64,000 nucleotides of DNA from Anaerolineae bacterium. GTDB lineage: Bacteria > Chloroflexota > Anaerolineae > B4-G1 > SLSP01. The stretch is from assembly GCA_016931185.1 (NCBI GenBank), contig JAFGFI010000111.1, positions 1 to 64,000 of the forward strand, given 5' to 3'. This document shows positions 23,655-33,394 of this stretch, piece after piece. How positions within the stretch are numbered: position 1 is the stretch's first letter; each line of letters begins with the position of its first letter. The notes under the pieces were generated by a model. It saw only the letters and a program-made list of their open reading frames with translations, did no database searches and was not told the DNA's origin. The translations under genes and the position numbers were made by a program.

Positions 23655-24938
23655 TTATTTACCTGTTTCCAAATACTCAATAGCACGGTCGAGTTGTGGA
23701 TCTTCGCCAGCAGGTGTATCCGCGGGGTAGGGCGCTTCAATATCGGGAGCTAGACCTTCGTTATGGATCACCCGATCATTAGGCGTATACCAGCGGGCCA
23801 CTGTAACCCTGAGTTGCGACCCATCACGTAGATTATTCAATAGTTGTACTGATCCTTTACCCAATGTTGTTTCACCAAGTAGGGGCGCACGTTCACGATC
23901 TTGGAAAGCCCCGGCTACAATCTCTGAGGCGCTCGCACTGCCACCGTTAACTAACACAACCATTGGTATGTCTTCACCCAGATCGCCATCAAAGGCATAA
24001 TACTTTTCTTCGTCCCCACTGCTGTCTCGTTTGATGGCGACCAGTCCTTCATCGAGAAAAAGATCTGAAACTTTGATAGCTTGATCTAGATACCCGCCGC
24101 CGTTGTTACGCAAATCGAAAATCAATCCTCTGGGACTTTCCTCTTGTAAATCTTTGAGCGCATCCTCTACGCGGTCGGTTGCCGTAGAATCGAAACTAGT
24201 AAGCAAAATATAGGCAATATCATTATCTAACATTCGGTATTCTACAATCGGGAGTTCAATCCGAGCACGGATAACAGTAATATAGAGCAAATCTGCCTCA
24301 CCAGGTCGTGCGATCTCCAAATTAGCTTCGGAACCAGCCGGTCCACGAACGTAGCTAATTGCTTCATATAACCCTAATCCTATAATAGATTGATCATTGA
24401 CGCTCAAAATTAAATCTCCTGCTTGAATACCCGCCTCCTCTGCTGGATGACCGGGCAAGGGGCGCACAACCTCAAGGTATCCATCTTCACGCATCCGCAC
24501 CGTAGCCCCGATACCTTCAAACTCTCCACTAGCATCCTCATTCAAAATTGCAGCAGTTTTCGGCTCTACAAACGATGTGTACGGATCATCTAGTGTTATC
24601 AACATCCCCCGGATAGCTCCGTAGGTAAGCTCGGTATCGCCGGGAATCTCGCCATAGAATTGCTCTCCCAAGATATCCAGCACATCCTGGATCAGGGGAT
24701 CATCAAACCCTATTTCACCATTATTCGTAGCAGTATGCTCGGCATCTGGCAATTGCACTGTTTCATCATCGTTTCCCGCAATCTTAGAAGTAATTTCTGC
24801 TATCGGAGAGGTTGAGGAGGTAGCATTACTGCTAATATGGCAAGAAAGCCGTCCTACTAAGACACCTCCACCAAAGGCTACAGCTAACATACCTGACATT
24901 ACAATTAAAACTCCGACAATAACTAATGTTTTACGCAT
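23655..24938 (-). CDS. S41-family C-terminal processing protease (CtpA-like)
   Basis: A 427-residue protein with an N-terminal membrane anchor (about 5-30) and an extracytoplasmic protease. A PDZ domain (about 130-210; EGIGATVRM, AGIQAGDLILSVND) precedes the S41 core with LIFDLRNNGGGYLDQA, the catalytic Ser in GGSASASEIVAGA and the Lys in TTLGKGSVQ. AGGAG lies 9 bases before the ATG. It is first in an operon with smpB and the S1 protein. It trims or degrades exported proteins. Confidence 0.94.
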   Translation of the reverse strand: MRKTLVIVGVLIVMSGMLAVAFGGGVLVGRLSCHISSNATSSTSPIAEITSKIAGNDDETVQLPDAEHTATNNGEIGFDDPLIQDVLDILGEQFYGEIPGDTELTYGAIRGMLITLDDPYTSFVEPKTAAILNEDASGEFEGIGATVRMREDGYLEVVRPLPGHPAEEAGIQAGDLILSVNDQSIIGLGLYEAISYVRGPAGSEANLEIARPGEADLLYITVIRARIELPIVEYRMLDNDIAYILLTSFDSTATDRVEDALKDLQEESPRGLIFDLRNNGGGYLDQAIKVSDLFLDEGLVAIKRDSSGDEEKYYAFDGDLGEDIPMVVLVNGGSASASEIVAGAFQDRERAPLLGETTLGKGSVQLLNNLRDGSQLRVTVARWYTPNDRVIHNEGLAPDIEAPYPADTPAGEDPQLDRAIEYLETGK

Positions 24939-24966
24939 TTTTAGTTACTCCTATTAATAACACAAA

Positions 24967-25032
24967 TTTCCTGCGGCTTTCAGCCGCCTTGCTGCCGTCA
25001 ATGGCGCCGTTTGCTCACAAAACTAAACACAT
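24967..25032 (-). repeat. Dispersed repeat, second copy of 7373-7437
   Basis: The block from TTTCCTGC to AAACTAAACACAT matches 7373-7437 with few differences, including about 30 identical central bases centred on a GGCGCC palindrome. It contains a small hairpin GCGGCT-TTC-AGCCGC. The left inverted partner present near 7264 is missing here, so this copy looks truncated. It occupies part of the gene-free gap 24939-25318, just upstream of the CtpA gene. Confidence 0.7.
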
Positions 25033-25243
25033 CCCGAAATCTCAAGGCGCACAAGCGCATCATCACATTTCACGTATTATTTCTTCTTCTTACGATTTTC
25101 TATTCTATCACAGAGAGGGAAGGTTTCAAGGCGCGAGGGCGTGAGCCAAAAAACAAGCTATCACCGAGAGAAAGTAGGGCTGTAATGAGGTAATAAGATT
25201 CCGTTATCTGAACGTATTTTTTACTCATTTTAGACGCTATTCA

Positions 25244-25271
25244 ACTTCCGACTATGTGTGTTATGTAAAGT
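25244..25271 (+). other. Weak dif-like recombination site candidate
   Basis: A 28-base segment in a gene-free gap has a right half TTATGTAAAGT, matching 9 of 11 bases of the conserved XerD arm (TTATSTTAAAT). A 6-base spacer and a poorly matching left arm ACTTCCGACTA precede it. It lies about 4 kb from the place where strand composition reverses. This was found by eye and could be chance. The rest of 25033-25318 shows nothing else. Confidence 0.2.
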
Positions 25272-25318
25272 TTGGGGCAATTGAAGTTATTATCTCCGAT
25301 TTTCGCGCTACAGTTATC

Positions 25319-25579
25319 TTATAATATTACCTCCCCAGTATTGATATTATAGCGATATTCATGATCACAGTGTGGACAAGCAGGGAGATCAATCCAAGCA
25401 TTACCTGTATCTAATGGCGACGATGCCAGTGTACTTCGCAAATCATCAGTGATATGACGTAAGTTATCGCCTAACTCGGTGATAATATCAGCCTCTTCAC
25501 TTTGGATAACCTCTAAATTCAAATCACGTACCCAGCCACAGTGCGGGCATTTAATTTTGACTGTGTGATTATTGCGCAT
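25319..25579 (-). CDS. Small two-CxxC (zinc-binding) protein
   Basis: An 86-residue protein with AGAGGTG 6 bases before the ATG. One knuckle CPHCGW lies near residue 11 and a second CPHCDH near residue 68; together they can bind one zinc ion. A helical middle segment (EADIITELGDNLRHITDDL) separates them. I do not recognise a named family. It follows Elp3 by about 100 bases on the same strand and may be cotranscribed. Possible nucleic-acid-binding or regulatory role; unproven. Confidence 0.72.
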   Translation of the reverse strand: MRNNHTVKIKCPHCGWVRDLNLEVIQSEEADIITELGDNLRHITDDLRSTLASSPLDTGNAWIDLPACPHCDHEYRYNINTGEVIL

Positions 25580-25679
25580 AAGACACCTCTACATGCAAGC
25601 TTAAAATACGAACGCAAATCATAATATAATAATAGTTTGTGTTTCACACGAGTATATAATATCCTCATCTGCGATTAAT

Positions 25680-27302
25680 CTACAATATTCTTTGCGGATA
25701 AAGTTCTCCCTCCGTAAATCCTCGCTCGCGGTAATAGTGGCGAGTACCAGCGGCGGCAATGACGGCCAGACTAGGATAACCAGCGGCGCGGGCCATATTG
25801 GCGGCAACTTCCAATAGTTCTGTACCCAACCCCTGATGTTGAAGCCCCCCACTCCGCTTACCAAGAGCCTGAGCGGGACCGTAAATATGCAACTCGCGAA
25901 TCATCGCCGCTTCATGGATCTCGGGGATGGGAATTTCATCGCGGGGTGCGGCAGGAAGTGAAAGCCGCAGAAAACCGGCCAGATGGCCCGTAGGTGCAAG
26001 CATTTGGAGAAAATGTTCCCGGGTTGCATCTGTTGTGTACGAAATGACGTCCAGGTACAAATGGTCAAAATCAGGGGTAACTTTTCCACGTACTTCGCGG
26101 CAACGGATGCACTGGCATACAATTCCCTGTTTCTCCATCCTCTGTTGTACAATCTGACGCAGGTTACTTTTAGTTGTTCCCGCAACAATATAATGCGCGG
26201 GGATATCGCGCATCAAACGATTAACACGACAATAAGGAGGAATGAGGGATTTACATTGCACAAGCAAGTTAATAAGCATTTCTTCTCCATAAGGTACATA
26301 TTTTTCTTGCTTCCATAAAGCATAAAGATCCGTACCCTCTAACAGCGCGGTTGGATAGATCTTCATCTCATCGGGCTGCAATGCAGGATCATCCCACAGG
26401 CGACGAAAATCCGCCAAGTCAGACTCCGGCGTCGCGCCATAGAGATTAGGCATCCAATGCACTACTATTTTAAAACCTCCTAAACGCAGCAACCGCATCG
26501 CACGGCGAATGTCATCCAGTGTATGCCCGCGCCGATTGAGAGATAGGATAGCATTGTCAAAACTCTGCGCGCCAATTTGAACTTTGGTTACACCCTGTTG
26601 GCGAAGCGCGCTTATCTCCTGGGCTGTGATCCAATCAGGACGTGTCTCTACAACTAATCCCACGTTGCGATGCGGCGCGGTCTCATTACGATGCAGTGCA
26701 TCTGCCAATGTAGCAGACTCGGCCTCGTTCATCGCATCAAAGGCACGGCGCAAAAACCAAGTACGGTAGTCTTCCGGGTAAAACGACCAAGTTCCACCTA
26801 GAATAAGTAACTCCACCTTGTCTACAGGATGCCCGATATCTTCCAAGGCTGTCATGCGCGCGTATGTTTGTGCGTAAGGATCATATTTGTTCTGAATCGC
26901 ACGTAATACACCAGGCTCACCGTCCAGATAACTTTTAGGAGCCTCAGACTGCTCAGGGCAAAAGATACATGTGCCTGGGCATGGATATGGTTCGGTCAAA
27001 ATGGCAACAGGGGCAACCCCGGAGATTGTGCGCACGGGTCGCCCACGCAATCGTTGCTCCAATTGCACGTCCTTCGCCATTATTCCGGCTTGTACCAAAT
27101 CACGGTACGCACCGAGAAGTTGCGACTTAGCATAGAAATCCCCATTGAGTCGAGGATGCTGACGCAAAATCATTGTTAGATCTCGCGAGGTAAAAGTTGC
27201 TCCTGTCTCTGTTTCCTGGATGGCACGAAGCACTTGTACCAAAAGCGCGCGTTCTTCTGGCTGTGTAATGTCAATTGTCTGTGGTACCCCACCCTTAACC
27301 AT
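25680..27302 (-). CDS. Elp3-family radical SAM/acetyltransferase (tRNA uridine-34 modification)
   Basis: A 540-residue protein with both Elp3 parts. The radical SAM domain has the cluster cysteines in CPGTCIFCPEQ (near 109) followed by KSYLDGEPG and the LLILGGTWSFYP strand. The C-terminal GNAT domain has LHIYGPA and GLQHQGLGTELLEVA (acetyl-CoA loop) and ends with GTRHYYRERGF. Such enzymes form carboxymethyl-type groups on wobble uridine of tRNA; bacterial Elp3 works alone, without other Elongator subunits. The ATG at 27302 lies only 7 bases after a TATAAT box and has no ribosome-binding site, so the mRNA is probably leaderless. Confidence 0.94.
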   Translation of the reverse strand: MVKGGVPQTIDITQPEERALLVQVLRAIQETETGATFTSRDLTMILRQHPRLNGDFYAKSQLLGAYRDLVQAGIMAKDVQLEQRLRGRPVRTISGVAPVAILTEPYPCPGTCIFCPEQSEAPKSYLDGEPGVLRAIQNKYDPYAQTYARMTALEDIGHPVDKVELLILGGTWSFYPEDYRTWFLRRAFDAMNEAESATLADALHRNETAPHRNVGLVVETRPDWITAQEISALRQQGVTKVQIGAQSFDNAILSLNRRGHTLDDIRRAMRLLRLGGFKIVVHWMPNLYGATPESDLADFRRLWDDPALQPDEMKIYPTALLEGTDLYALWKQEKYVPYGEEMLINLLVQCKSLIPPYCRVNRLMRDIPAHYIVAGTTKSNLRQIVQQRMEKQGIVCQCIRCREVRGKVTPDFDHLYLDVISYTTDATREHFLQMLAPTGHLAGFLRLSLPAAPRDEIPIPEIHEAAMIRELHIYGPAQALGKRSGGLQHQGLGTELLEVAANMARAAGYPSLAVIAAAGTRHYYRERGFTEGELYPQRIL

Positions 27303-27309
27303 ACGAGAT

Positions 27310-27318
27310 ATTATACCA
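27310..27318 (-). promoter_or_regulatory. Extended -10 promoter of elp3 (leaderless)
   Basis: The minus strand reads TGGTATAAT (27318-27310), an extended -10 element, 7 bases before the ATG at 27302. No good -35 is visible, as is common for extended -10 promoters. Transcription should start at or next to the ATG. Confidence 0.6.
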
Positions 27319-27440
27319 CGCAGCAGGATAAGGGAAGGGGAAAAAACAAGAATCGAGAGTTAGTGAATCACTGTCGTACCCCATTAATTCTGCGACTTGC
27401 CGTTTTATGTTTCACATATCACGCATCGCGTTTCACATTT

Positions 27441-27468
27441 TTGTATTATCACGAATTTATTGTATAAT
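27441..27468 (+). promoter_or_regulatory. Leaderless-type promoter of the methyltransferase gene
   Basis: TTGTAT (27441-27446), a 16-base spacer and TATAAT (27463-27468) lie 6 bases before the ATG at 27475. There is no ribosome-binding sequence. The box argues against the upstream ATG at 27397 in the same frame, which precedes the promoter. Confidence 0.62.
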
Positions 27469-27474
27469 TTTGAT

Positions 27475-28203
27475 ATGCACAGAGAAGTTATTGCTACCCT
27501 AACCACAGTAAATCAAAAGTTCTACGATGCGTTTGCGCGTGCATTTGTGCGTTCACGGGGACGTTCTGAGCCGGGACTGGAGCGGGTTATAGTCCAGGTC
27601 GAGCCTAAAGATCGTTTTCTAGACTTAGGCTGTGGACAAGGACGTGTCGCTATATTGTTACCAACCACATGTACTTACGTGGGGATAGATTACTCCGAAG
27701 AAATGTTAGCACAAGCGCGCCAACTTGTAACCGCGACAACAGAACACGCAAATGCAACATTCGTTATTGGTGATTTGCTTAACCCACAATGGCATACTAA
27801 GGCTGAATGGCATAAGGCTAAGTTTGACTGGATATTGTTGCGAGCAGTCTTACATCATATTCCAGGGTGGGAAAATCGCCTGAGAATTTTAGAACAGGCT
27901 ACCCAAATACTCGCACCAGGAGGCAGAATCGTGATGGCAAATTGGCAATTCCTTGAAATTGAGCGTTTGCGCCGTCGCTTGCTACCATGGAACACACTCT
28001 CCCTCACCGAAAAAGATGTAGAGCCAGGAGATTATCTATTAGATTGGCAACGCGAAGGACAAGGGGTACGATATGTTCATCTGGTGGATGAATTCGAAAC
28101 ACTTGAATTGGCACAAGCCGCAAGGTTAGATCTCGAATCTCTATATCGTGCCGATGGACATCAAAACAATCTCACACTCTACGCGGTTCTATCAAAGTCT
28201 TAG
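27475..28203 (+). CDS. Class I SAM-dependent methyltransferase
   Basis: About 242 residues from the ATG at 27475 (see the promoter directly upstream). The Rossmann fold shows motif I FLDLGCGQGRVA, an acidic loop GIDYSEEMLAQA binding the SAM ribose, GDLL, and a post-motif segment WILLRAVLHHIPG typical of small-molecule or UbiE-like methyltransferases. The substrate cannot be told. It is divergent from elp3 and convergent with the giant membrane protein gene, whose stop is 13 bases away. Confidence 0.88.
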   Translation: MHREVIATLTTVNQKFYDAFARAFVRSRGRSEPGLERVIVQVEPKDRFLDLGCGQGRVAILLPTTCTYVGIDYSEEMLAQARQLVTATTEHANATFVIGDLLNPQWHTKAEWHKAKFDWILLRAVLHHIPGWENRLRILEQATQILAPGGRIVMANWQFLEIERLRRRLLPWNTLSLTEKDVEPGDYLLDWQREGQGVRYVHLVDEFETLELAQAARLDLESLYRADGHQNNLTLYAVLSKS

Positions 28204-28216
28204 TAAGTCTGACGGT

Positions 28217-31200
28217 TTACGCTGGCTGCACATGATAAATCGTCGTATACTCATCTTGATAAACAATTTCTAACCATCCTTTTTCAACCATCGTATCGAA
28301 TTTGGGAACCCCTTCAGGAATGGTATAAGCACGCTCATAAGGGCCAAAAATAATATATTCAATTTGGTATTTCTCCAATACTTGCCGCGCATGTTCCACA
28401 TCAGGAGTAGCATAAAATCCACGTATTTCATATTGGCGTTGCTCAACCGTGTTGGCAGGCATTACCATTCGTTGTTGCACTTGATGCCAGCGCCAGGATG
28501 CGACCGCTGGCAATCCGGTGTAAATGCTAATGCGGTTGCCCCATAAGTATTCCCGTTCCGCCTGTCCTTCGATAATAGTGGGAGAACCGGTTACATTATC
28601 CTGTAACCAGCGGATAACTCGATAGTCAGCTTCCAGGGGAATGGTTCCCCCGTGTTCATATTGGGTGGCATAGGGCATATAGGCCATTCCATCCAGTGAG
28701 TGTGGCGCGTTAGAAATCCAACGATCTCGTACTCTAGCAGGAATTGCTAATGCAGGATAAAGAGCCGTCCCAAAGAACAACAAAAGGAAGAGTCCCAAGA
28801 TAATATCACCTGTAGTCCCTTTTAGATTAGGATATGTGTTGTCTGAGTTGGGAATAGGATGTACTTGGTGAAATATCCACATTAAAATTCTTTCCACAGC
28901 CACAGCCGTCGCTAAGGCTAATAGCATCCATACCTGGAGGTAAAATTTGAACACCGTATTCATACGGCCAATATCACCTTCCAGAACGATAATTTCTACC
29001 ATTAAGCTCAATATTAGAGCGGTTCCTACCCAAAACCAAAGCAATCGCATGCGCGAGGAACTTTCTGTGTCTAACACAAATAGCATCGCCAGCGCGCCCA
29101 ATGGGACAACAATCCAGACTACAGGAATGTCTAGAAACACTAACACACCCAACAGCAATATCAATCCTGAGCCGGCAGTTCCTAATCCTAGTAATACACC
29201 TATATCATGTTGTTTCCACAAACGCCGGAGCACACGATACCCTTGTAAGCTGGCCATCACGGTCAATGGGAAAAGAAAATGCCCATGCATAATAAAAAAG
29301 ATACCCAGTGGAGTGCGAGATCCTGACCACATCTGGAACGAGTTATAGACTGTTACATTGTGGCGCGTGTATGGCAAAAACAAGATTTCAGCTAGAACTA
29401 CCATCAAGACAGGGACAAGCAAACGCAGCATAGAAAAGAGAGAGGATGGATAGGAAAGCAAAGGAGCAGTGTGTGAGGCATTATCCCCTAGTTGAGTTTC
29501 ATTCTCAGAAAAAGAACTGGGTGTTGGGGTATTAGAGAATACAGCATCCTCAGATGTTTCCTCAGATGTTGTTGTATTTTCTTTAATTGATGGAGTATTC
29601 TTGAATAGAGATAACACAACACTAAAGACGATCAAGCCTATATACGTAGGATAATCCCATGTGTTTGTAGAACGTAACGCTCCCACCGTCAGCGCACCGA
29701 TAAAGAATGTTTCAATGGGTTGAGGAAACCAAGAAGAAAACAAAGGAGCGAGAAACCGAAGAAAAACAGAGATGAGTTTGGAGCCTGAAGAGCTGAGCCG
29801 CTGGAACACTAAACTTCTAAATGGCCTTTTCACAAACGTCAAACCCAATCCCCATTGCAACGCGACTGCCAACGCGAGTTGAGTAAAAGGAAAAGCCAAC
29901 ATGTGTGCGTGTAGATCAGCGTAGAGGAAAGTAAACAATGGAAATTCATTAATAGTACCAGCTTCACCAGGATTGTAGGGGATCACACGTGTGGCATCCC
30001 AATACCACCATTCGGGACGAAAAAGCAGGGATTCTCCCTTAACCACCACTTTCCAAAAACCTCTCAATGCAGATATCAAAGCTGGATAACCTGGGATGAA
30101 ACTATCAAATTCAATTTTGCCGATAGTTTCAAATCCTTTAAAGAGTAACCGGACCTCTCCCAGATTTCCTAACAGCAGTACTAGAGCAAGTCCCAACATA
30201 CCAGCTCTTCGCCGCTGCCGGTGTTCATTTTCATTCACCAAATTGGCAGCGAGGGTATAGGCCCCCACCCCGGTCATCGCAAAAACAGCAGGTACAGCTA
30301 GATTGTATGCAATGCTAGGAATGATACCTAATGCCTTAATCAATGAGGCAATCATCACAAAGCCAAAATAATAGTAATTCATAATCCCGCCTGCGAACCA
30401 GGGATCGTAAGGTGGAAACCAGGTGGATTTAATAACAGCATTCAGATACGCAAAATCCATCGGCTTTTCCCCCCCCACAACTGGATGCCACAGATCAGGA
30501 TTCAAATAACGCACGTATACCCAGGTCAAATACAATACAAGATAAAGGCCTTCACTCCACAACAGAGCCTTCCAATTATCGATAACAAACGCGCGCATTT
30601 CATCCCATCGCGCGCGTACTGCAAAAAAGGAAACAACAGCGAACAAAAGCCACATGCACCATAACGATAACCGGGTATAAGGTACAAGATGTAGAGAAGC
30701 TAATAACCATGTTGGATAAACCCAAATGAGTAAACCAGCAGCCTTAGCTAACGCATACCCGCGATATTCTAAAGCCGGGAACGCGCGGTATAACCAGGGG
30801 AAGGCTAACCAACCTAATACTATTAACATTAACCACCAGATAAATACTGCGACAATGGGTGCCCGGTTTTGCAATGCATTACGATTGAATAGCTCCGACC
30901 AAGTTCCACCGGCTTCTTGTACCGTGCGCATCTCTGATGACATCAATAGGCTTTTTGTATTTTGGTTATCCACAGATGAAAAACTTTCAGAACTTTTTAT
31001 TCCTTTAGTTGCTTGTAACGGTGTCATCCACTGTACGTTCTCTACCAATGAAGGTGGTAAGAGTGCCAGCGCTTTTTCATGAGAATACGCAGATGTTTTT
31101 GCGAAAATCAGCACCTGGGGATGATCATAAACACTGTATGCTTCTTCTGCCGGGGGATAGAGGATTGAGCAAGGCCGCGCATTGGTATAGCGTGCCTCCG

Positions 31201-33388
31201 GTACACCAAAAGGAGAGTCTTGATCAGGAAACTGACAGGTACCTAGCGCCGGGAATGAAACAAACTCTGCAAGTAACTCAAAACCCAAGCTGCCGTTAAA
31301 CATCGCTTCATAATAAGCCGTAGCAAGTGGATAACGCAGTGGTAACCGTGGAATAGACCCGTATAACCGGTTACTGGACATCACAATATAGTCCGCTTCA
31401 TCTAACCAATCCAATAACTGCTGACGTTTTTCCAATGTGTCGTTGTCGTAAAGGTTCATCAGCGTGTTAGAACTTGAAGTGAGTCCTTGATACCAATTTC
31501 CGAATGGGTCCTTACCTTCTATGCGTAATGGTAATGGATCATCCCAATGCTCATTAGCAACCACAGAGGTTTTTAAAATGACTTCTGATCCTTCAAGTAA
31601 ATCCACAAACAGATAGAGAGTTTTATCAACTTCAAGTTGCGTAGAAGGCAACAAAATGGTCACAGCCACAGTGTCAGATTGTGGAATATCCGCTGTTGTT
31701 GTCGCCTCCGCCAATATTGAGGTCCCGGCTGGATCTGACGTTAACCGCACACGTATAGTGCGCACACCAACTGCACTAAGCCCCTGTACCTTGTTAAGGA
31801 CAACAGCATTAAGCGTACCATTAACTTCTGGTACAAAGGGGGCACCTATTTGCCGCACGTCTTTACTGAGGATGGTATCAGGCTTAACAGGGAGTTGAAT
31901 ATTAACACCTTCTACTGTTTTTACAGTAGCAGCGGTAGGTATATTGCGAAACATCCATTGAGAGGCTTCTATGCGTGTTACCGGACGTACATAAATCTGT
32001 AAGAAAGCAGTAGCCCATAGAATAGTGCCGACAAGTACCAATGCGGGCATCGCATATGAGAAAGGGCTGACATATCGCTGCCAGGAGACAGAAGGATATG
32101 TTATTGCTGCAGAATGACGCGTTCTTGCCCATTCAAAACCACGAATCAGCAACCACGCTGCAAATAACGCAAACACGGGATACACCGGTAGCAAATAACG
32201 CATGGACTTGACCCATTGAATACCCTGGTAGAGAAAGAAAAATGTCCCCCACCCCCAGGGTATGAGATGCCGCCAACGTGATTTAAAAACAGTTCGCCAA
32301 CTTATAAATAACCAACCCAACCAAGCTGTTATTCCTAAAGGTAATCCCATCCCCCAAAAAACCATATTTAACCACGGGAAAATAATGGGGGTTCTCTCCG
32401 TCCATTGATGACCATAGGGGGCATCACGTTTACCGCTGGCAAGCTCTAGCGAGCCACGCATCGTCTCCATCCACTGAGGATTGATGTGAACCCCAAAGAA
32501 ACCAGGGCCAGTAAATGCATAAGGTTGTGCAACGCGAAAAGTGATTGCGGCTAAAATACCAGAGATTATGACAGCTATCACACGTGGAACGGAAAGGGCA
32601 AAATCAAAAGAAGCATCGTCTTCATCTGTTATTTGCCGAGTTAGAATACTGCCTAATGCAACAATACCTGCGACAGGCCAGACACTGATCTTAGATGCTA
32701 CAGCCAGACCAGTTGTGATCCCGGCTATTGTTAAGGCCCAGGGATGTTCTCGCATCACTGCATAGGCGACTAAGTATAATGTCCACATTACGAAGACTGT
32801 AGCAAAACTATCCACGACGAAAAAGTGAGCGTGCTGGATCGGTAAGACGGCAAAGGCGTAGAGAGCGCCGGCCAACAAAGCTATGCGCTGGTTGTACAGC
32901 AACCGAGCCATTAGAACCAATCCCAGCAGGGATAATAAATCTGCTAGAGTAGATAGGTACCGGCCTACTAAGTGGATACCTCCGTAACCTACATAGGTAC
33001 CGGCCCAACATGGTTGATCACTGGTAAATAGAACCATTCGTATGAATTGAGGCAGTCCTGCAGGCATTTCGCCACAAGCTCTATCTAACCATTCCCCGAC
33101 GAATCGTGTGATAAATAAGGGCAAAGTGCCATATACGTATCCTGGTTGGTTTTGATTGGCAGGATTAAGAGGTGAAGTTGCTGTATCCCAATACTCAGTT
33201 AGAGATTCCGGGAAGCGCAACCCATTAGCCACCATTGTCAAATAGCGTTCGTCAGGGTGTAAATGTGTGCCTTCATCCCAATCTAGATTATAAAGGCGTA
33301 CCCATCCTGCGATGCAGAGAATGGATAGCAAGATTAAAACAAAGCTCCAACGCGAAGAGATTTTTGAGTTCTGTATTTGTATAGTCAT
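28217..33388 (-). CDS. Giant two-part membrane protein (GT-C-like plus DUF2298/'YYY' domain)
   Basis: A 1,723-residue protein with two membrane blocks. Residues about 1-480 look like a GT-C glycosyltransferase: LDWDEGTHLHPDERYLTMVA carries the early acidic motif, followed by about ten helices. An extracytoplasmic part of about 350 residues follows. From about 890 a second block matches the DUF2298 family found mainly in Chloroflexota and archaea: PMDFAYLNAVIKSTWFPP, the Tyr-rich GGIMNYYYFGFVM, and FTFLYADLHAHMLAFP. The C-terminal soluble end includes GAAVASWRWHQ-like (LPAVASWRWHQVQQR) and IEYIIFGPYERAY. Probably an envelope mannosyl- or glycosyltransferase. No ribosome-binding site; a -10 box lies 6 bases before the ATG. 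Confidence 0.85.
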   Translation of the reverse strand: MTIQIQNSKISSRWSFVLILLSILCIAGWVRLYNLDWDEGTHLHPDERYLTMVANGLRFPESLTEYWDTATSPLNPANQNQPGYVYGTLPLFITRFVGEWLDRACGEMPAGLPQFIRMVLFTSDQPCWAGTYVGYGGIHLVGRYLSTLADLLSLLGLVLMARLLYNQRIALLAGALYAFAVLPIQHAHFFVVDSFATVFVMWTLYLVAYAVMREHPWALTIAGITTGLAVASKISVWPVAGIVALGSILTRQITDEDDASFDFALSVPRVIAVIISGILAAITFRVAQPYAFTGPGFFGVHINPQWMETMRGSLELASGKRDAPYGHQWTERTPIIFPWLNMVFWGMGLPLGITAWLGWLFISWRTVFKSRWRHLIPWGWGTFFFLYQGIQWVKSMRYLLPVYPVFALFAAWLLIRGFEWARTRHSAAITYPSVSWQRYVSPFSYAMPALVLVGTILWATAFLQIYVRPVTRIEASQWMFRNIPTAATVKTVEGVNIQLPVKPDTILSKDVRQIGAPFVPEVNGTLNAVVLNKVQGLSAVGVRTIRVRLTSDPAGTSILAEATTTADIPQSDTVAVTILLPSTQLEVDKTLYLFVDLLEGSEVILKTSVVANEHWDDPLPLRIEGKDPFGNWYQGLTSSSNTLMNLYDNDTLEKRQQLLDWLDEADYIVMSSNRLYGSIPRLPLRYPLATAYYEAMFNGSLGFELLAEFVSFPALGTCQFPDQDSPFGVPEARYTNARPCSILYPPAEEAYSVYDHPQVLIFAKTSAYSHEKALALLPPSLVENVQWMTPLQATKGIKSSESFSSVDNQNTKSLLMSSEMRTVQEAGGTWSELFNRNALQNRAPIVAVFIWWLMLIVLGWLAFPWLYRAFPALEYRGYALAKAAGLLIWVYPTWLLASLHLVPYTRLSLWCMWLLFAVVSFFAVRARWDEMRAFVIDNWKALLWSEGLYLVLYLTWVYVRYLNPDLWHPVVGGEKPMDFAYLNAVIKSTWFPPYDPWFAGGIMNYYYFGFVMIASLIKALGIIPSIAYNLAVPAVFAMTGVGAYTLAANLVNENEHRQRRRAGMLGLALVLLLGNLGEVRLLFKGFETIGKIEFDSFIPGYPALISALRGFWKVVVKGESLLFRPEWWYWDATRVIPYNPGEAGTINEFPLFTFLYADLHAHMLAFPFTQLALAVALQWGLGLTFVKRPFRSLVFQRLSSSGSKLISVFLRFLAPLFSSWFPQPIETFFIGALTVGALRSTNTWDYPTYIGLIVFSVVLSLFKNTPSIKENTTTSEETSEDAVFSNTPTPSSFSENETQLGDNASHTAPLLSYPSSLFSMLRLLVPVLMVVLAEILFLPYTRHNVTVYNSFQMWSGSRTPLGIFFIMHGHFLFPLTVMASLQGYRVLRRLWKQHDIGVLLGLGTAGSGLILLLGVLVFLDIPVVWIVVPLGALAMLFVLDTESSSRMRLLWFWVGTALILSLMVEIIVLEGDIGRMNTVFKFYLQVWMLLALATAVAVERILMWIFHQVHPIPNSDNTYPNLKGTTGDIILGLFLLLFFGTALYPALAIPARVRDRWISNAPHSLDGMAYMPYATQYEHGGTIPLEADYRVIRWLQDNVTGSPTIIEGQAEREYLWGNRISIYTGLPAVASWRWHQVQQRMVMPANTVEQRQYEIRGFYATPDVEHARQVLEKYQIEYIIFGPYERAYTIPEGVPKFDTMVEKGWLEIVYQDEYTTIYHVQPA

Positions 33389-33394
33389 TTGGTG

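Noticed and set aside
23191..25318. A tmRNA gene near smpB.
   Set aside because: I searched the flanking gaps for a tRNA-like end and a tag reading frame and found neither; the gap at 24939-25318 holds a repeat instead.
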